From Streptomyces luteolus (GTDB lineage: Bacteria; Actinomycetota; Actinomycetes; Streptomycetales; Streptomycetaceae): a DNA stretch of 53,781 nt. Shown piece after piece: positions 18,232-26,680 of this stretch (position 1 is the first letter of the stretch; the number at the start of each line of letters is the position of its first letter). Below the pieces are notes generated by a model. That model was given only the letters and a program-made list of their open reading frames with translations. It made no database searches and was not told where the DNA came from. A program made the translations under genes and the position numbers. The DNA is taken from positions 1-53,781 of the forward strand of contig NZ_JASCIS010000053.1 in assembly GCF_029968015.1 (NCBI RefSeq), read 5' to 3'.

Positions 18232-20253
18232 ATGCCCGGCATGCTGATCGACGACACGCCCGCCCGAGCGCGACAGGGCGTGGACATCCTTCTCCTCAGC
18301 GCTTCCAACTACCCGGCGCTGCCCATCTATCCCTACGCCTTCGTGCAGGTCTCGGCGCTCGCCGCGCGGCACGGCCTCACGACCGCCCGCCTCGACCTGC
18401 TGGGCACGCCGAAGGAAGCCTGGCGCACAACGTTGCACGCGGCGCTGGAGCGCGCCAGTCCCCGGCTCATCGGCATCCACCTGCGCCAGCTGGACTCCAT
18501 CTTCATCTGGAACTACGCCGATTACGACCTGCCGGGCGCCCCGCCCGTGCGCAGAAACAGCTACTGGCCGTTCCATGACACTGCACAACTCATCACTATT
18601 TTGCGGGAGTTGACTGACTGTCCGATAATGCTCGGCGGTTTCGGGTTCACCACGCGCACTCCGGACCTGCTGGAGCGGCTCCAGCCCGACTTCGGAGTGA
18701 CCGGTGAGCCGGACGAGGTCCTGGAGCACCTGGACGACGTCCTGGCGAACCGCGACGTGGCGCGGATCGCCAACCTCGCCCACCGCTCCGGCGACGGCTA
18801 CGCGCTCACTCCCCGGGTCTTCCTGCCTCCCGCCGACCACACCGAGTACACCGACGCCGTCCTGGACGACCTACTGGACTTCTACGGGCCTCGGCGCGTC
18901 ATCGGACCGGACGCGGACGTTCACGTCGCGGTGGAGATTCAGCGTGGTTGCCCATACCGCTGCTACTTCTGCACCGAACCGATGGTCAAGGGGCGCAGGC
19001 ACCATGTCCGTGACCTGGACGCGGTGATGGCCGACATCACCTTCCTCGCCGACCGGGGCGTCTCCCGCGTCTGGCTGGTCTGCTCGGAGATCAACGTCGG
19101 CAGCAACGGGCTGCTCTTCGAGATGGCCGCGCGGATGCGGAAGCTGAACCACGGCCGCCGGCAGCCGGTGAGCTGGACCTGCTATCTCCTGCCCAACCCC
19201 CCACTGGAGCGGAGCGAGATCCGGACGCTACTGGAGTCGCGCTTCGAGCCGAGCTGGAACCAGTTCGGCTCCTACCACGACGAGAACCTCAAGCGCACCC
19301 GTGTGCCCTACCGCGCCCGGCACGCGATACGGGCCCAGGTCGACTGGCTGGAGGAGGACCAGGCGTTCCGCCGGGAGCGCGGCCTGCCCGAACCGACCCG
19401 GCGCCTCGACATGTTCCTGGGCAACACCTACGCCACCCCGGAGACGGTCTCGGCCACCTTGCGCACCGTCAGTGAGCTGCGGCTGGCCGAACGCTTCGAC
19501 GACTCGCTCATCACCCGTGCCACCCGGGTATTCGACCTGGGGGACGGCCTGATCGAGGACACGTCCACCGGTGCGTATTCGGTCGGCCCCAACGGGCGCC
19601 TGGACGAGGTCGACCTGGTGCATCCCACGTTCAGCTACCCGACGGCGCTCGTGGAGGTCCTCGGTAGTGCCAGGGCGGTGGACGAGCTGTTCGCGTATGC
19701 GGAGAAGACGTTCCTGTCCCGCGCCTACCGGACCCGCCTCGACTGGCCGGCGTTCCTCGTCCGTCACACAGGGGAGGAACAGCTGGCACGGTGGTGCGAC
19801 CTTCTGCGGCACACCCCGCATCCGCCTGGCGAGGACGAGGCGGCGGGGGCCGTTCGCGCGCTCCTCGCTGCGGACGGCGGCAGGACGCTGCTCGGCCGGC
19901 TGCGACGGAACACTCCGGGACCGCCGGAAGGCGCCCCGGCGCGGGAGAACGACGGTCGGCTCGCCCGTGCCCTCGTCGAGCTGGTGGTCGGCACCGAGCC
20001 GGAACGCACCGGCGCGGTTCTCGCGGCGATCGGTCTGACGGGCTACTGGGACGAGCGCGCCGCCCGGACCGCCTACGACGTGTGCGCCGGGCTCGCCGCC
20101 CGCTTCGCCACCGTCGAGGCCGCGCGCGAGGCCGCGCGCACGGCGGCGGGCCCGGACGACCCGGCTCTGCCTCTGCTGGCCGTGGAGTACTGCCTGTACG
20201 ACAACAACGTCCTGCTGCGCCCGGACTGGTCACGCGTCCTGTTCGACGCGTGA
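18232..20253 (+). CDS. radical SAM enzyme with N-terminal B12-binding-like domain
   Basis: The protein has 673 residues. The N-terminal 170 residues look like a cobalamin-binding-type Rossmann domain (VDILLLSASNYPALPIYPYA, then CPIMLGGFGFTT), but I do not see the DxHxxG histidine, so cobalamin binding is uncertain. The radical SAM cluster motif is CPYRCYFC, with C240, C244 and C247 in a CxxxCxxC pattern. The rest follows the TIM barrel and a long C-terminal extension of about 250 residues. It should cleave SAM to a 5'-deoxyadenosyl radical and act on an unactivated carbon. The ATG at 18241 is an alternative start. It ends 14 bases before the convergent amidinotransferase gene. Confidence 0.87.
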   Translation: MPGMLIDDTPARARQGVDILLLSASNYPALPIYPYAFVQVSALAARHGLTTARLDLLGTPKEAWRTTLHAALERASPRLIGIHLRQLDSIFIWNYADYDLPGAPPVRRNSYWPFHDTAQLITILRELTDCPIMLGGFGFTTRTPDLLERLQPDFGVTGEPDEVLEHLDDVLANRDVARIANLAHRSGDGYALTPRVFLPPADHTEYTDAVLDDLLDFYGPRRVIGPDADVHVAVEIQRGCPYRCYFCTEPMVKGRRHHVRDLDAVMADITFLADRGVSRVWLVCSEINVGSNGLLFEMAARMRKLNHGRRQPVSWTCYLLPNPPLERSEIRTLLESRFEPSWNQFGSYHDENLKRTRVPYRARHAIRAQVDWLEEDQAFRRERGLPEPTRRLDMFLGNTYATPETVSATLRTVSELRLAERFDDSLITRATRVFDLGDGLIEDTSTGAYSVGPNGRLDEVDLVHPTFSYPTALVEVLGSARAVDELFAYAEKTFLSRAYRTRLDWPAFLVRHTGEEQLARWCDLLRHTPHPPGEDEAAGAVRALLAADGGRTLLGRLRRNTPGPPEGAPARENDGRLARALVELVVGTEPERTGAVLAAIGLTGYWDERAARTAYDVCAGLAARFATVEAAREAARTAAGPDDPALPLLAVEYCLYDNNVLLRPDWSRVLFDA

Positions 20254-20267
20254 CCGGCCTCCTCGCG

Positions 20268-21371
20268 TCAGCGGTCCTCGGGCCAGGAGAGGTACCGCCC
20301 GGTCCCGCCGTCCCGCACGGTGTCCAGCGTGACGCAGTGGAAGGAGCCGCCGAAGGTGTAGACGTGGCGGAAGTCCACCGGCACGCACCGGAACCCCCAG
20401 GCCGTCAACGCGTCGATGAGCGGCTGTTCTTGGCGCTCGACGAGCACCGTCTCCGGGTTGAGGGAGAGCACGTTCATGCTCACCCACGGGCTGCAGAAGT
20501 ACATCGGCCAGTCCCGCGGCAGTGTCGGAGCCGGGGCGGGCAGGATCTCCCAGCCGTCGAAGAGCGGGTGGGGGACGTAGCGCTTGGGGTGGACCAGGAG
20601 TTTGCCCGGCGCCAGCGGGGCCATGGTGGCGTCGATGTGCATCGCGTGCGGATCGTCGGTGTCGACTACGGTGACGCGGAACTCCGGCCCGAGGGAACGC
20701 CGCACCCAGTCGATGCCGAACGCGTTGGTGACATGGCTTCGCTGGACCACGAGGTCGCGCCCGAAGCGCAGGAAATCGGCGGCGTCGAAGACCGGTTCGA
20801 ACTCGGTGACGGCCCACTCACCCGCCGCGTCCCCGGTGCGATACAGCTCGTCGGTCAGCTGGGGACGTGGTGCCGGAAGCCAGCGGGCACCGCGCCGGAA
20901 ATAGGACTTGATCAGTGAACGGAAGGCGTCCACCTCGTGATACCGGGAGCGCCAGGACATCGGGGCCTCGATGATGGCGTCGCCGACGACCATGAGCAGG
21001 TCCCTGGGCATCCCGGCGTAGAGCCCGCCCGCCGAACTCCAGCTCGGGGTGCCGAACGGTGTCTGGTGCTGCACGGTGTCCGGCCGGACCGCCGTGACAC
21101 CGTGGTCCTCCAGTACCTCGACCAAGCCCTCCAGTTCCTCCTCGGCCGCCTTGACCAGGCCGGCGGGCAAAGGGGTCCCGCCCCGTTCACGGAAGACCTG
21201 CTGAGCGGCATCGGGCACGACCCGTGCCATGGACTCCTGCCAACCGGGGAAGGCCCCGTTCTGCAGACTTCCCACCACCACCTCGCGTAACGGGTCCCAC
21301 TCCGTGTACGAGTTGACCGCCGGACGCGGTTCCCGGTTCTGCCCCGCCGGCTGCCTCGTGTCGTCCCTCAT
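20268..21371 (-). CDS. L-arginine:X amidinotransferase (AGAT/StrB-like)
   Basis: The 367-residue protein is a close match to the AGAT family. FDAADFLRFGRDL (the catalytic aspartate is D196 or D199), MHIDAT (H245) and GGSFHCVTLD (nucleophile C346) form the Asp-His-Cys triad. QRSHVTNAFGIDWVRR and SPWVSMNVL are also family motifs. The enzyme moves the amidino group of arginine to an amine, making a guanidine and ornithine, as for creatine precursors, streptomycin and cyanotoxins. I chose the ATG at 21371, which follows a GGTGGGGG site and overlaps the stop of the SDR gene by four bases, so the two are coupled. It predicts a guanidino group in the cluster product. Confidence 0.92.
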   Translation of the reverse strand: MRDDTRQPAGQNREPRPAVNSYTEWDPLREVVVGSLQNGAFPGWQESMARVVPDAAQQVFRERGGTPLPAGLVKAAEEELEGLVEVLEDHGVTAVRPDTVQHQTPFGTPSWSSAGGLYAGMPRDLLMVVGDAIIEAPMSWRSRYHEVDAFRSLIKSYFRRGARWLPAPRPQLTDELYRTGDAAGEWAVTEFEPVFDAADFLRFGRDLVVQRSHVTNAFGIDWVRRSLGPEFRVTVVDTDDPHAMHIDATMAPLAPGKLLVHPKRYVPHPLFDGWEILPAPAPTLPRDWPMYFCSPWVSMNVLSLNPETVLVERQEQPLIDALTAWGFRCVPVDFRHVYTFGGSFHCVTLDTVRDGGTGRYLSWPEDR

Positions 21372-22264
21372 GATCCCCCACCCCGTTCCGGTCCCGCTGT
21401 CGTCATCCCGTGCCCATCGCGTTCGGCGCGCTCCTCGGACGCGTCGCCGCGATCGCATGCGTCGTGGCCCCCGGCTTCTTCGTGGCCCCCGGATACGTCG
21501 TGCCAGGCAGCGCTGGCCAGTCCTCCGGCTGTCTCGCCCCCGTCGATCACGAAAGTCTGCCCCGTGACGAACTCGGCCTCCGGGGAGGCCAGAAAGGCAG
21601 CCATGGACGCGATCTCCTCCGGGGAACCGAGTCTCTTCAGCGGCAACGCCCCCGCCTGCTCGGCAAGCTGCCGCTCGGTGTACTCGGCCCGCTGCATGGG
21701 GGTGAGCACGTAGCCGGGAGAGATCGCGTTGACCCGGATTCCCGGCGCCAGCTCAAGGGCCAAGGTCTTGGTGAGCTCGATCAGCCCGGCCTTGCTGGCG
21801 TTGTACGCGGCGTAGCCGGGCATGCCCACCATGCCGCTGACCGAGGCGGTGTTGATAAGGACACCCCCGCCCGGGACCATCCGGCGGGCCGTTTCACGGG
21901 CCACCAGAAAGGCGCCCGTGAGGTTCACCCGCAGGGTCCGCTCCCACTCTGCGAGCGAGGTGTCGAGGAACGACCGCCGGATGCTGATTCCGGCGTTGTT
22001 GCACACGACGTCCAGTCCGCCCCACGCCGCGTCCGTCGCGGCGAACGCGGCCTGTACGGAGTCCTCGTCGCCCACGTCCGCATGGAGCAGCACGCCCCCT
22101 TCCGGAAGGTCCTTCTCGAAGCGCGCGAGAGCGTCGGGGTCACGGTCCAGGACGGCCACTCGTGCCCCGTCCTGTGCGAAGCGCCGTGCCAGGGCGGCGC
22201 CAATTCCCGAGGCGCCGCCGGTGACCAGTACTCGTTGCGGTAGCTGCTCATCCTTCTCTGCCAA
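21368..22264 (-). CDS. short-chain dehydrogenase/reductase with unusual C-terminal tail
   Basis: The 298-residue protein has all classical SDR motifs: TGGASGIG (residues 15-22), NNAG at 89-92, S141, Y154 and K158 in YNASK, and SPGYVLTPM. The fold ends near VIDGGETAGG (about residue 245). Another 50 residues follow, rich in H, D, E and G (VSGGHEEAGGHDACDRGDAS). This is not part of a normal SDR and may be read-through into what was once spacer. It overlaps the amidinotransferase start by ATGA. A likely job is making or reducing a carbonyl before amination and guanidinylation. It lies 176 bases after the JmjC gene on the same strand. Confidence 0.88.
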   Translation of the reverse strand: MAEKDEQLPQRVLVTGGASGIGAALARRFAQDGARVAVLDRDPDALARFEKDLPEGGVLLHADVGDEDSVQAAFAATDAAWGGLDVVCNNAGISIRRSFLDTSLAEWERTLRVNLTGAFLVARETARRMVPGGGVLINTASVSGMVGMPGYAAYNASKAGLIELTKTLALELAPGIRVNAISPGYVLTPMQRAEYTERQLAEQAGALPLKRLGSPEEIASMAAFLASPEAEFVTGQTFVIDGGETAGGLASAAWHDVSGGHEEAGGHDACDRGDASEERAERDGHGMTTAGPERGGGS

Positions 22265-22440
22265 ACCAGGTCTCCTGAGGTGGTGGTGAGGTTGGCCCGC
22301 GAGGCGGGAAACCGTGCGAGGCGCAGATGTGTCACGCAGGTCGCAGAGGTGTCACGCCGGCGCTGGGAGACCGGGCGGGACGCTCGTGTGCCGACCTCGT
22401 CGTGTCCGTCCGTGCCGCCTCACGTCCGTCCGGACGCCGT

Positions 22441-23475
22441 CTACGAGGTACTTGGGTCGTTTCCGCGCGAGAAGTCGCCGAAGCGCAGCGCGTCGTAGAG
22501 CCGCTTGCCGGTGGACGGAGGGCTGAAGAAGAAGCGCGTCGACTCCTCGCGGCGGAGCAGCCCGTGCGTGAGGAAGTCCCGGGCGGTGGCCTTCCAGTAG
22601 ACCGGCCCGAGTACCCCGAGCAACGACAGGTACTGCGTGAGCCCGAGCGGCTGACCGAACCAGTGGTTGACCGAGACGGAGGCGGTGTGTGCCCGGATGT
22701 CGTGCCACCAGCCTCGCGGGATGTAGAGCAGGTCCCCGGGGCCCATGCGCACGTGGTGCAGTACCGCGTTCCTCAGCCGGGGGAAGCGGCGGAAGTCCGG
22801 GGTGGCAAGGTCCACCTGACTGTTCACCAGATTGTCCGGAAAGGGGTAAGCCGCCCTACTGTCCCGCCAGGACAGCAGGGTCACGCTCTTCTCGCCCCAC
22901 AGCTGGCAGAAGACATTGTCCTTGAGGTCCGAATGAAGCATCGAGCGCGTCCCTGCGGAGCCGATCCACACCCGCGTGTCCGTGGGGTGTGGATCGGGCG
23001 GGAGAAGGGAGGCGAAATCGCAGTCGGCCGGGTCGAAGATCTCGTGCGCCCGCTTGTACGCCAAGTAGCAAGGGGCGGAAGGCTCGGTGGAGTTCATCCG
23101 CTCGACGAACGCGGCAAAGCTCAACTCCCGCTGGTAGTGCCGTTGGTCCTCTGGGAAGAGGACACCGGCTTCCGGTAGATCGAGCAGGGCCGTGACCTTC
23201 CGCGCGCCGTGGCGCTCCGCCAGAGCGGCCGGATTCCAGGCGGCACGAGCCGGCCAGGAGTCGAGAAGCCCGGAACAGAGCAGCGGCCCGGAACGTCGGC
23301 CGACAGCACGGCGCAGTGCGGTGACGTCGGAAGGGGTAGCGCGCTGAACCCGGCGGACCGTCAACCCTTTGCCCAGCAGATCCAGTGCCGTCATGGCCGT
23401 CGGACTCTCCCCCGCCCCTGGTGACGCCGGCTGCTTTACGCGCTGGTGCACTCCGGATCGTTCGATTCGGCTCAT
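22441..23475 (-). CDS. JmjC/cupin_8-family Fe(II)/2-oxoglutarate hydroxylase
   Basis: The 344-residue protein has the JmjC-type cupin core. LHSDLKDN carries the H181-x-D183 iron ligands, GDLLYIPRGWWHDI supplies H258, and VNHWFGQPLG follows. PLLCSGLLDSWPA near residue 65 is the usual cupin_8 N-terminal strand. Members hydroxylate amino-acid side chains or small molecules using 2-oxoglutarate and oxygen. The start is uncertain: MTALDLLGKG at 23394, preceded by GGGGGAGAG, is a good alternative that removes 27 poorly conserved residues. It is the first gene of the JmjC-SDR-amidinotransferase run, and is the third non-haem iron oxygenase of this cluster. Confidence 0.85.
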   Translation of the reverse strand: MSRIERSGVHQRVKQPASPGAGESPTAMTALDLLGKGLTVRRVQRATPSDVTALRRAVGRRSGPLLCSGLLDSWPARAAWNPAALAERHGARKVTALLDLPEAGVLFPEDQRHYQRELSFAAFVERMNSTEPSAPCYLAYKRAHEIFDPADCDFASLLPPDPHPTDTRVWIGSAGTRSMLHSDLKDNVFCQLWGEKSVTLLSWRDSRAAYPFPDNLVNSQVDLATPDFRRFPRLRNAVLHHVRMGPGDLLYIPRGWWHDIRAHTASVSVNHWFGQPLGLTQYLSLLGVLGPVYWKATARDFLTHGLLRREESTRFFFSPPSTGKRLYDALRFGDFSRGNDPSTS

Positions 23476-23745
23476 GACAACTCACTGTGAGGGCCTGGTC
23501 GCTCCTTGCCTACCCCGCCTGGTCGGACCCCCCGGAGGAGCGCCCACTTTTGGCCATCGCTGGACACCTGGGCACCCTCACGCGTCCGGTGAGCCGGCTG
23601 CCACTACAGCCCAGGAGCAGACGCCCGAGACAGCGCGACAGCGCCTGGTGCTCCGGTCGCCGCGGTTTGCGGGCTCCCCGATTTTCCCGACCTTCTCCTT
23701 CCCGGCAGCTGCAATTTCCAGAGCAGTGAGGACCAAGGCATCGAG

Positions 23746-23994
23746 GCGCATCCCGGCGACATTCTGGTGGGCCCGGACCGTGGTGGAGCCAGCGTGACCA
23801 GTGGCAGGTCCACCTCTTGCCGCCTGGCGGCATCGGCGATCAGCCCCCAGCAGGGCTTCGCAGACACCGGCGTCCCGCCACTGCCGGCAACGGTTGTGGA
23901 CGGTGAGCCTAAGGCCGGCCTCCTGCGGCATCTCCCGCCGCTCCCCGCCAATCCTGAAACGCCAGATCACTCCCTCGAACTGCTGCCTCAGCCG
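23746..23994 (-). mobile_element. IS5-family transposase remnant
   Basis: On the minus strand the translation reads LRQQFEGVIWRFRIGGERRE, then LTVHNRCRQWRDAGVCEALL, then STTVRAHQNVAGM. This matches the start of actinobacterial IS5-type DDE transposases: a helical EGIIWRFRTG start, the TVYNRFxRWRDAGVW segment and the first catalytic region ending in STVVRAHQHAAG. The first catalytic aspartate that normally precedes STxVRAH is missing here (AGSTTV), and most of the catalytic domain is gone. No terminal inverted repeats could be found by eye. Confidence 0.65.
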
Positions 23995-24321
23995 CACGGG
24001 GTTGGTGTGAATGAGGCAGCACGGAGGCGCAGAGGGCGCGCAGAATGCGCACCATGTTTGAGACGGCTTCGGTCGTGGTGTCATGGCTGATGGGCGGGCG
24101 TTCAGCCAATCGCGGGCGCCACAGGAGCGGCATCGGCCACTCCGATACCGAAGAGCCTGGGACGCAACGACCCATTCCGGGCGCACGCACGTGCGATGCC
24201 GACACACACCAGCGGCAATGGACCGATCTTCGCTGTCCGAATACTACGGGTACAGCCAGGCGGACACGCTGGGATCAGCTTGCGTGGGTAGCACTGGGAC
24301 AGGACCGCACCAGTACGAGAG

Positions 24322-24334
24322 GAGAGGTCCTCTT
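24322..24334 (+). repeat. second copy of the glycosyltransferase leader palindrome
   Basis: GAGAGG-T-CCTCTT repeats the palindrome found at 9200-9212. The shared 13-base string AGAGGTCCTCTTG ends in a TTG, as in the intact gene. Here the TTG opens only seven codons before TAG. It lies 73 bases upstream of the decayed glycosyltransferase start, so leader and gene start appear to have been copied together and then disrupted. Confidence 0.4.
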
Positions 24335-24406
24335 GGAACGCAAGGAGATCGAGTAGGCCCGCCGAGGGACTTCCCACGTGCGAATTGCCGAGGTGGGACG
24401 ACCTTC

Positions 24407-24592
24407 ATGCGGATCACCTATCTGCGCGCGTGTGAAATCCTCTCTGCCTACGCCTACGGTGGTCATATTTTGCACATGTACTACGCCTCCGCGGACTTGC
24501 GCGACATCACCCACTGCGCGACGCCGGGATCCACTCCGGCCATACGTTCCAAGCCGAACGATCAGCAGACCTTGTCATTCCCAACCGACTGA
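24407..24592 (+). pseudogene. decayed N-terminal fragment of a glycosyltransferase
   Basis: The translation begins MRITYLRACEILSAYAYGGH and goes on with ILHMYYASADLRDITHCATP. It lines up with the start of the intact glycosyltransferase at 9211 (MRIVYLHACEIPSVFANGVH, then VMRMCDAFADAGHDITLYAA). About 45 residues can be aligned; after that the similarity ends and TGA closes the frame at residue 62, where a working protein has about 380. It is a truncated, diverged duplicate or a remnant of a second related glycosyltransferase. It lies next to transposase remains, which explains the loss. Confidence 0.75.
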
Positions 24593-24780
24593 ATTGACGG
24601 GATGTGACTCGCGTGCGGCCGGTGGCGAGTGCTCCAAAGATTAGCTGATTCTCGGGCGATCTTGCCGACAGAGAAGGCGAATTTGATGCAATACTGCCGG
24701 GCATTCTTTTCCGGTAGAACCTTCTTACGGATGCTCCGGGATGTCCAAGTCAGTCGCATTGTCAGGGGAAGGGGATTGCT

Positions 24781-26475
24781 GTGCTGATCTGCGGCATCAA
24801 GGTTTCACATGATGGCGGCATTGCGGTACTCGACGGAAACCGCCTGCTTTTCAGTATCGAGACGGAGAAGATCGACAACAGTCCACGATACAGCCCACTG
24901 GGAGACCTCCGTCGAGTGCCGGAAATCCTCAGGTCCGAGGGTGTGGAGCCGGAGGACATCGACCGCTTCGTCGTGGACGGTTGGAGGTTGTCCAAAGAGA
25001 ATCCCTGTGCCGTATCCACATCCTATGACGGACAAGCAACTATTCTGCCGGTAGCACCCTACGCGGACGGCGTTTCGTCAACCTCCCCACTGCACCGCTA
25101 TACATTCACCGCGCACGACTTCAGCAAGAGAACTCTCGGTTACACCAGCTACCACCATGTGTCGAACCACCTGCTCGGCGCCTACTGCTCCAGCCCCTTT
25201 GCTGCCGGCGACCATGACGCCCTCGCCCTTGTATGGGACGGCGGCACCACGGCCAGGCTGTACGAGATCACGCCAAAGCAGGGGTCCGTCAAGCCCGTGG
25301 CCCGCCTACTTCCTTTCCGTGGAAGGTTGTTCGCTCTCTTCAGTGCGAACTTAGGACCATTTCGCAAAGATGCCTCGCAAGTCGACCTCGACGCGGATTG
25401 GCGCTACCGCTCCGTCCCCGGGAAGGCGATGGCCTACGCAGCACTGGGCAATGTTGAGCAGGACGCGCTCCCGGCTCTGGCTGCTCTCCTTGGCGGCATG
25501 TCCAAAGCAGCCAAGGAGAGCAGCCTCGCTCTAGGCAGAGAACTGGCCGCCAAGCGCGAGCATCTCTTTCCGGGCATGTCGGATGCCGACCTCATCGCGA
25601 CCTTTCAGGATTACCTTGGCCGCGCTCTCGTATCCGCCCTCAAAACCGTGGTGCAAGGCAAGTACAAAGGTCGATATCCACGCCTCGTGATGGCCGGCGG
25701 CTGCGCTCTCAACATCAAATGGAACTCGGCGATCCGGGAAACTGGGCTCTTCGAGGAGATCTGGGTCCCACCGTTTCCCAATGATTCCGGCGCTGCTATC
25801 GGCACCGCCTGCTGCGAGATGGTGCACAGCACAGAACACCGTTCCCTAGTCTGGGACGTCCACAGCGGTCCACGCCTCTACCGGGATGGGACCATGCCGG
25901 AGGGGTGGCGAGTACGTGCTTGCGACGAACGCCAACTGGCCGAACTGCTGCACATCGATGGGTCACCTGTCGTCGTACTCTCCGGCCGGGCAGAGCTTGG
26001 GCCCAGGGCGCTCGGAAACCGCAGCATCATCGCTCCCGCCACCGACTCCGGGACCAAAGACCTGCTCAACACGATGAAGGAACGGGAAGCTTACCGACCA
26101 GTCGCGCCGGTCTGTCTCGCGCACCGTGCGAGTGAGGTGTTCGATCCGGGCTGCGACGACCCGTTCATGCTCTTCGACCACCGTGTACGTCCGCAATGGG
26201 TGAGCCGCATTCCGGCGGTCGTCCACCTCGACGGCACTGCCCGGCTGCAGACGATCAGCCCAACATCAAGCAGCGCCATCGCGCGTATTCTCACAGCTTA
26301 TGAGGAACTGACCGGTATCCCCGTCTTGTGCAACACCAGCGCCAACTACGGCGGACGCGGCTTCTTCCCGAGCATCGCATCTGCTGCCGAATGGGGCCGT
26401 ACCAGCTACGTATGGTCGGACGGCCGCCTTTTTACTCATCCGGCGCAGGCCGAGAAGTCGTTCCTCCGTTCTTGA
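24781..26475 (+). CDS. carbamoyltransferase (NodU/CmcH/TobZ family)
   Basis: The 564-residue protein is a full-length O-carbamoyltransferase. The N-terminal Kae1-like domain starts ICGIKVSHDGGIAVLDGNRL, and the metal site lies in YHHVSNHLLGAY (H125, H126, H130) followed by VWDGGT. The MAGGCALNIKWNSAI segment and the C-terminal LSGRAELGPRALGNRSI and PVAPVCL motifs are characteristic of the YrdC-like half. The enzyme transfers a carbamoyl group from carbamoyl phosphate, via carbamoyl-AMP, to a hydroxyl of a sugar or antibiotic. GTG at 24781 follows GGGGAAGGGG. Base composition is less GC-rich than that of the cluster genes to the left, suggesting a separate origin. Confidence 0.92.
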   Translation: MLICGIKVSHDGGIAVLDGNRLLFSIETEKIDNSPRYSPLGDLRRVPEILRSEGVEPEDIDRFVVDGWRLSKENPCAVSTSYDGQATILPVAPYADGVSSTSPLHRYTFTAHDFSKRTLGYTSYHHVSNHLLGAYCSSPFAAGDHDALALVWDGGTTARLYEITPKQGSVKPVARLLPFRGRLFALFSANLGPFRKDASQVDLDADWRYRSVPGKAMAYAALGNVEQDALPALAALLGGMSKAAKESSLALGRELAAKREHLFPGMSDADLIATFQDYLGRALVSALKTVVQGKYKGRYPRLVMAGGCALNIKWNSAIRETGLFEEIWVPPFPNDSGAAIGTACCEMVHSTEHRSLVWDVHSGPRLYRDGTMPEGWRVRACDERQLAELLHIDGSPVVVLSGRAELGPRALGNRSIIAPATDSGTKDLLNTMKEREAYRPVAPVCLAHRASEVFDPGCDDPFMLFDHRVRPQWVSRIPAVVHLDGTARLQTISPTSSSAIARILTAYEELTGIPVLCNTSANYGGRGFFPSIASAAEWGRTSYVWSDGRLFTHPAQAEKSFLRS

Positions 26476-26680
26476 GGGACGGGCCCCAAACGGGAGCTTC
26501 GGTCAGGTGAGCGCGACTGGTGCCCGGGCGCAAGAACCGGTCCGATGGCTTGGAGGAGTAGGCACGTTCCCGGTCGGGGCCGTCGCGGTTAACAGAGTCT
26601 GAGCCTGTGCCATGCCCCTGGTCCTGGGCGAGCTGCCCCCTGCACTGGCGGCACAGGGGAGCATTGCGCCTGCCGTGCGG

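Larger units (their letters stand above)
23476..24780. other. 1.3-kb scar region between the JmjC and carbamoyltransferase genes
   Basis: No intact gene is visible. It contains an IS5-type transposase remnant (23746-23994, minus), a repeated palindromic leader (24322-24334), a decayed copy of a glycosyltransferase start (24407-24592), and then about 190 bases of lower-GC sequence with the GGGGAAGGGG ribosome binding site of the carbamoyltransferase. Its composition differs from the genes on either side. It reads as the site of an insertion or rearrangement. Confidence 0.6.

Noticed and set aside
24230..24360. Possible 23S rRNA fragment because of the sarcin-ricin-like 13-mer
   Set aside because: Only 13 bases match. 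The conserved sequences that should lie on either side in 23S rRNA are absent.
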